This document shows positions 59,811 to 64,000 of a stretch of DNA of 64,000 bases, one piece after another. Source of the DNA: Lysobacter alkalisoli (GTDB lineage Bacteria > Pseudomonadota > Gammaproteobacteria > Xanthomonadales > Xanthomonadaceae); assembly GCF_006547045.1 (NCBI RefSeq), contig NZ_CP041242.1, forward strand, positions 1,064,001 to 1,128,000, in the 5' to 3' direction. Within the stretch, counting starts at the first letter, position 1, and every line of letters begins with the position of its first letter. Under the pieces are notes generated by a model. It saw only the letters and a list, made by a program, of their open reading frames with translations. It made no database searches and had not been told where the DNA came from. Made by a program: the position numbers and the translations under genes.

Positions 59811-61483
59811 AGCGCCAGCAGCAGCAACACCGCCGTGGCGCCGGCGCCATAGCAGAGACGGCAGCTGAACCTGGCTTCCTGCGTCGGTCCGAACGGATTC
59901 TCGTAGCCATCGTCGTCGATCGCCTGGACGCGCAGGTACCAGCGGCCGCCGAGCGGGCGATCGAGTTCGAGCCTGGGTACGTCGACCACCTCGTCGACGA
60001 CGATCTTGCCGAAGTCGGGCTTGCGCGCGATCTGGACGCGATAGCGCTGGCCTGGCTCGCCTTCTTCCCAGTTCAACACGACCTTGCCGCGGATCGCCTC
60101 GGTTTCGAGCCCGGGGTCGGGTGGCTCATCGCTGACCACGAAGGCCAGAGGGCTGCCGAATGCGCCCTGGCGGTCCTGTGCATCGCGCGAGGCCAGGCGC
60201 CAGTAGTAGCGGCCGGGCGGCAGGTCCGCATCCGGGCGCAGCTTCGTGCGTTTGACTGTGGTGTCGACCAGCGTTGAATCAAAGCCGGGTTCGGTGGCGA
60301 TCTGGAACACCGCCGCGGTGGCACCCTCCGGGCGGGTCCACTCGAAACGCGGCCGTGCCTGGTGCACGGTCTCCTCGACACGGGGACGCAGCGTCAGCGG
60401 CGGCGGCGGGTCGGCGTTGATGACGAAGTCGCGGTTCGCATCGTGGCCCTGCAACCCTTGGTGATCTACCCCGCGCAGCAGCAACTGGTGCCGGCCTGGC
60501 GGCAGGTCGTCGATCCGCAGCCGGGTGTCGCCGGTCTCGGCCTCGAACAGCAGTTCGTCGGGTGCTTCTTCCTTCACCACCTCGACCTTGTAGCCGGTGG
60601 CGCCGTCCAAGGGCGACCAGGCGACGGTGACCGGCAGCGACTGCAGGCGAGTGCCGGCATCCTCGAGGACTGGCGCCGGCAGCAACTCAACCCGGGTGCC
60701 CGGTGTGGCGCCGGCGCCGGCCACGGTGCCGAAACCGGGCGACAGGAGCACCCCGGTACCGTTGCTGTCGACATGGACCGCACCCTGCAGCAGTTCGGTG
60801 GTGTCGGGGGTGGTCGCGTTGCCGGCACTGGTCCGGAAACGGGTGCCGCGGACGCTGGTCGTCGCGGACGGGGTATCGATGATGTGGCGCGAGGCCGGGC
60901 CCCTGGACGGAGTGACCTGGTTGGTGGTGCGCCCCTGCAAAAGTCGCAGCCGGGTGTCGACCATGCCGGTCCGGCCGTAGCGGCTGAGCTTGTCGAAGAC
61001 CACCCGGCTGTTGGCCTGTACCAGCATCCGCGAGAGATCGGCGAATTCGATGGTGGTGCTGGCCCTGTCTCCGGTTTCCAGCCAGCCGCCCATGCCCAGC
61101 AGCATGCCGTGCTCGGCATCGCTGGCCGGATGGCGCGCGGAGGGCTGGGCGCGGACATCGCCGCGCACGGCGACCACCCGGGCCTTGGCGGGGTCGACCC
61201 GCAGCCACTGGACCGGGAACCTGAGCAGCGAACCGGGCGGGAGCCGATAGGGATCGTCGACCGAATTGTGCGCCTGCAGCTGTTCCCAGCCGATGTCGGA
61301 GCGCAGATAGCGCTCGCTCAGATCCCAGAGGTTGTCTCCTGGGCGAACGCGGTAGGTCCAATCCGCGGCCAAAGCCAGCAGCGGTAGCAGGCACAGGACG
61401 GCGGTGAGGATGGGACGGAACCAGGGAAGCCGGGAACGGGGACGACCAGGGCGGTTTGGGGCCGGCAGTGGCGTGCGATGCAT
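59807..61483 (-). CDS. LysM - FecR domain protein with Fn3-like repeats
   Basis: 558-residue exported protein. Signal or anchor helix PILTAVLCLLPLLALAA, a LysM domain (about 40-90: YRVRPGDNLWDLSERYL) expected to bind peptidoglycan, a FecR domain (about 100-260: VRGDVRAQPS, TTSVRGTRF) and two or three Fn3-like beta-sandwiches (VTVAWSPLDGATGYKVEV, PRFEWTRPEGATAAVFQI, KVVLNWEEGEPGQRYRVQI). The C-terminus ends in a hydrophobic AGATAVLLLLAL that may be a membrane tail. ATG 61483 has AGGGAG five bases upstream. The coupled CHASE2-GGDEF gene suggests the pair reports on the cell wall (inference). Confidence 0.88.
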   Translation of the reverse strand: MHRTPLPAPNRPGRPRSRLPWFRPILTAVLCLLPLLALAADWTYRVRPGDNLWDLSERYLRSDIGWEQLQAHNSVDDPYRLPPGSLLRFPVQWLRVDPAKARVVAVRGDVRAQPSARHPASDAEHGMLLGMGGWLETGDRASTTIEFADLSRMLVQANSRVVFDKLSRYGRTGMVDTRLRLLQGRTTNQVTPSRGPASRHIIDTPSATTSVRGTRFRTSAGNATTPDTTELLQGAVHVDSNGTGVLLSPGFGTVAGAGATPGTRVELLPAPVLEDAGTRLQSLPVTVAWSPLDGATGYKVEVVKEEAPDELLFEAETGDTRLRIDDLPPGRHQLLLRGVDHQGLQGHDANRDFVINADPPPPLTLRPRVEETVHQARPRFEWTRPEGATAAVFQIATEPGFDSTLVDTTVKRTKLRPDADLPPGRYYWRLASRDAQDRQGAFGSPLAFVVSDEPPDPGLETEAIRGKVVLNWEEGEPGQRYRVQIARKPDFGKIVVDEVVDVPRLELDRPLGGRWYLRVQAIDDDGYENPFGPTQEARFSCRLCYGAGATAVLLLLAL

Positions 61484-61570
61484 TGGGTCTCCCTGTTCGA
61501 ACGGTACGGACGGCCCGCCCTGGCCGTCGGCCACGCGATGCAGGGCGGATTATGCCGTGTCAGGACGCCG

Positions 61571-61610
61571 GTCACATAAAACAGAGGCCGGCCCAGGTGT
61601 TCCCGGGCCG
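61571..61610 (-). terminator. Terminator of the DUF885 gene
   Basis: On the minus strand GGCCGGCCCGGG...CTGGGCCGGCCTC followed by TGTTTTATG. A strong stem with a short T-stretch, about 30 bp after the stop codon. Confidence 0.75.
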
Positions 61611-61638
61611 GCCCTGGGGGATGCCGCTGCGGTTTGGT

Positions 61639-63498
61639 TCAGCTTTTCCGGCCGGCGATCCAGCGCTCGATCTTGGCTTCCAGCACGCCCAGCGGGACCG
61701 AGCCGTCCTTCAGCACCTCGGCGTGGAACTCGCGGATGTCGAAGTCGTCGCCGAGCGCCTTCTCGGCACGCGCGCGCAGTTCCTGGATCTTCAACTCGCC
61801 GATCTTGTAGGCCAGTGCCTGGCCCGGGATCGCCATGTAGCGTTCGGCCTCGGCGGTGGCCTGGGTCTCGGATTCGGCCGAGTTCTCCAGCATGTAGGCG
61901 ATCACCTGTTCTCGGGTCCAGTCCTTGCTGTGCAGGCCGGTGTCGACGACCAGGCGGATCGCGCGCCACAGCTCGTTCTGCAGATAGCCGAAGTAGTTGT
62001 AGGGGTCGGTATAGACGCCCAGGTCCTTGCCGAGCGATTCGGCATACAGGCCCCAGCCCTCGCTGAAGGCGGTCTCGCCGCCGAAGCGGCGGAACTTCGG
62101 CAGGTCGGTCAGCTCCTGCTGCAGGGCGAGCTGGAAGTGGTGGCCCGGGATTGCTTCGTGCAGATAGAGGTCCTCGGCGTCCCAGGTCTTGCGGGTCGGC
62201 AAGTCGTAGGTGTTGACGTAGAAAATGCCGGGGCGGCTGCCGTCCTCGCTTGGGCGCATGTAGGAGCCGCCGGCCGCGGATTGGGCGCGGAACGGCTCGA
62301 CCGGGCGGATCTCGAACGGCGCCTTCGGCGTCAGCGAGAACAGATCCGGGACCTTCTCGTTGATCTTGTCCTCGAGACCGCGGTAGTAGGCGAGCAGGGC
62401 GTCCTCGCTCTCGAAGGTGAACTGGGGGTCGTTCTGCATGAACTCGAAGAAGTCCTGCAACGTGCCTTCGAACCCGACCTCGGCCATCACTCCGCGGATC
62501 TCGCCGTGGATGCGTGCGACTTCGTCCAGGCCGATCTGGTGGATCCGCGCCGGGGTCAGGTCGGTGCTGGTGCGGTTGCGGGCGTTGAACGCGTACCAGG
62601 CTTCGCCGTCGGGCAGCTTGTCCATGCCGGCGCTGTCGCGGGTGTGCGGCAGGTACTCGCTGGCGATGTATTCGCGCAGTTCGCGGTAGGCCGGCATCAG
62701 GCTGTCGCCGATCAGGGCCTTGTAGTCTGCGGCCAGACGCTCGCGGTCGGCCTCGTCGAACGACTCGGGCATGGACTTGATCGGACCCCAGAACAGGGTG
62801 TCTTCCGGCGCGTCCTTGATCAGCGCATCGAGCTGCGGCAGCACCTTCTCCATCAACGCGCGCGGCTGCACCACGCCGTTCTCCACGCCGATCTTCATGT
62901 TGGCGATGGCCTGGTCGAACAGCACCGGCACCTGCGAGGCACGCTTGGCCCAGTCGTCGTAGTCCTTGACGGTCTTGAAGGGCTGCGCGCCAGTGCCCGA
63001 ACCCAGCTGCACGATGGTGGAGGCGATGTTGTAGAACTGGTTGACCGGCTGCTGCCAGCCGGGGAACTGCTCGCCTTCCAGCTCGATGCGCGCCTTGCGC
63101 ACGAAGATCTCGTAGCTGATCAGGTCCTGTCCCTGCAGGCCGTCCGGCCCGATGTCCTCAATGGCCTTGAGCCAGCGGGAGGTGAAGTCATGCGACTGCT
63201 GCCGGTATTCCTCCGACAGGAAGTTCGGCAGCCGGTCGTTGTAGCGCGGGTCGCCCTGGAACGTGGCCGAGAGCGGATTGAGCTCCAGCATTTCCTCCCA
63301 GTACTGCTCGTACAGCGCGTCCAGCCGTTCGGCCCTGGCTTCGGCATCGGCGGTTGTCGCGGCCTCGGTGGAGGTTACGCTCGTTCCATCGGAACTTGTC
63401 ACATTGGAGCAGGCGGTCAGCCCCGGTATTGCGATGGCGAGGGCCAGCGCGGTGCAAAGTGGCAGGAGGGAGTGTCTGGAACGGGAGGTCGGGCGCAT
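61639..63498 (-). CDS. DUF885 lipoprotein, putative metallopeptidase
   Basis: 619-residue exported lipoprotein (ALALAIAIPGLTAC). The central motif YLHEAIPGHHFQL gives an HE-x-x-G-H-H arrangement with a later Glu in FSEGWGLYAE, a pattern typical of DUF885 and thought to bind zinc, so a peptidase role is likely. Mostly helical. Length is usual for the family. ATG 63498 begins the signal peptide. Together with the M13, S8 and rhomboid genes it adds to the protease-rich nature of this region. Confidence 0.88.
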   Translation of the reverse strand: MRPTSRSRHSLLPLCTALALAIAIPGLTACSNVTSSDGTSVTSTEAATTADAEARAERLDALYEQYWEEMLELNPLSATFQGDPRYNDRLPNFLSEEYRQQSHDFTSRWLKAIEDIGPDGLQGQDLISYEIFVRKARIELEGEQFPGWQQPVNQFYNIASTIVQLGSGTGAQPFKTVKDYDDWAKRASQVPVLFDQAIANMKIGVENGVVQPRALMEKVLPQLDALIKDAPEDTLFWGPIKSMPESFDEADRERLAADYKALIGDSLMPAYRELREYIASEYLPHTRDSAGMDKLPDGEAWYAFNARNRTSTDLTPARIHQIGLDEVARIHGEIRGVMAEVGFEGTLQDFFEFMQNDPQFTFESEDALLAYYRGLEDKINEKVPDLFSLTPKAPFEIRPVEPFRAQSAAGGSYMRPSEDGSRPGIFYVNTYDLPTRKTWDAEDLYLHEAIPGHHFQLALQQELTDLPKFRRFGGETAFSEGWGLYAESLGKDLGVYTDPYNYFGYLQNELWRAIRLVVDTGLHSKDWTREQVIAYMLENSAESETQATAEAERYMAIPGQALAYKIGELKIQELRARAEKALGDDFDIREFHAEVLKDGSVPLGVLEAKIERWIAGRKS

Positions 63499-63581
63499 GA
63501 ATTGGGCATGGGAGGCGGGCCAACCCGTAGGCTGGACCGCCTGGACGGCCCCGGCATGGGCCGGAGGTCATGCCGGAACGA

Positions 63582-64000
63582 TCACTCGTCGGGATCGTGC
63601 TGTGTTTCGGGCAACACCAGCCGGGTCACGTAAAAATCGCTCGGCAGCCCGGTGCTGCGGGCGAAGAACAGCAGTTTCCGATCCCACAGGACGGTCGGGT
63701 GGAACTCGTCGGCGGCGGTGTTCACGCAGGGCCCGAGGTTACGGGCGGGGGTGAACTCGCCATTGCGCAGATGGCTGACGTACAGGTCGCCGAAGCCGTA
63801 CCCGGGGTCCGGCAGTTCCGAGTCCGGGAAGTGGAGGCGGGTGAACAGCAGGGTGCGGCCATCCGGCGAAATCTCCGGGTTGAACTCCCAGCGTTCGTCG
63901 CTGTTGACGCCCGGACCGAGCGGTTCGGCCGGTGCATAGCGTCCATGCCCCAGGCGCCGGCTGCGATAGATGTTCCACTCGCCGCTGCGGTCGCTGGCGA
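63582..64000 (-). CDS. PD40/TolB-like beta-propeller protein (partial; N-terminus beyond window)
   Basis: Only the last 139 codons are in the window. They show two or three WD40-like PD40 units: EWNIYRSRRLG, EFNPEISPDGRTLLFTR and DEFHPTVLWDRKLLFFAR, each preceded by LGPGVN or LGPCVN. Such repeats form propellers in TolB-like and OmpA-associated exported proteins. Stop TGA at 63582-63584 on the minus strand. It lies upstream of the DUF885 gene on the same strand with 83 bp between. Function not assigned. Confidence 0.8.
   Translation of the reverse strand, partial: ASDRSGEWNIYRSRRLGHGRYAPAEPLGPGVNSDERWEFNPEISPDGRTLLFTRLHFPDSELPDPGYGFGDLYVSHLRNGEFTPARNLGPCVNTAADEFHPTVLWDRKLLFFARSTGLPSDFYVTRLVLPETQHDPDE

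Overview
The window is high-GC chromosomal DNA from a gammaproteobacterium, most likely of the Xanthomonadaceae/Lysobacteraceae (Lysobacter- or Luteimonas-like). The reasons are a TonB-dependent receptor of the Xanthomonas/Caulobacter type, the suhB-trmJ and queA...tgt-yajC-secDF gene order, secreted S8 and M13 proteases, DUF6689 and DUF6491 proteins, and several families of palindromic intergenic repeats. I see 52 protein genes (two cut by the window ends) and one tRNA. There is no transposase, phage, plasmid or CRISPR signature, so this is core chromosome decorated with small repeats.

Layout. 1-3157 (minus): a membrane Ser/Thr kinase coupled to an FHA-GAF protein, then a DUF6689 exported protein. 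3433-9781: two paralogous secreted subtilases with C-terminal SLH-like repeats, flanking tRNA-Phe and a DUF6491 lipoprotein. 10088-15195: housekeeping genes yggX, mutY, ftsY, rsmD and coaD, a lipoprotein and a YfhL-type ferredoxin. 15233-20157: gamma-glutamyltransferase; a metallo-hydrolase/TMEM43-like/MAPEG operon whose start abuts a 266-bp nested inverted-repeat (MITE-like) element; upp. 20768-25858: a TonB-dependent receptor divergent from an exported phosphatase and an exported inorganic pyrophosphatase. 25884-29312: a CNNM/CBS membrane protein and a class III aminotransferase divergent from an Lrp/AsnC regulator. 29395-39132: queA, an iron(III) ABC importer, then tgt-yajC-secD-secF.

39598-49613: suhB and trmJ (divergent); a periplasmic binding protein translationally coupled to a GGDEF-EAL protein; an ExoD-like and a CNNM/CBS/CorC protein; the DUF47-Pit phosphate system; a small unknown protein; and an alkyltransferase-like DNA repair protein. 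49846-64000: a rhomboid protease; two tandem M13 peptidases, one lacking a zinc ligand; a beta-CASP metallo-hydrolase; RhlE; a coupled LysM-FecR / CHASE2-GGDEF pair; a DUF885 lipoprotein; and the end of a beta-propeller-like PD40 protein.

Themes. Protein and nutrient scavenging outside the cytoplasm (S8, M13, DUF885, rhomboid, GGT, TonB receptor, phosphatase plus pyrophosphatase, Fe3+ and phosphate transport) is combined with envelope-sensing signalling (kinase/FHA, two cyclic-di-GMP modules). The most unusual content is between genes: a 106-bp palindrome family (A) whose stems covary between copies, a modular hairpin family (B), REP-like pairs (C), a hairpin that contains the ftsY stop codon (D), a GTAGCC-type repeat (E), and the Y-shaped MITE-like element at 17153-17418.
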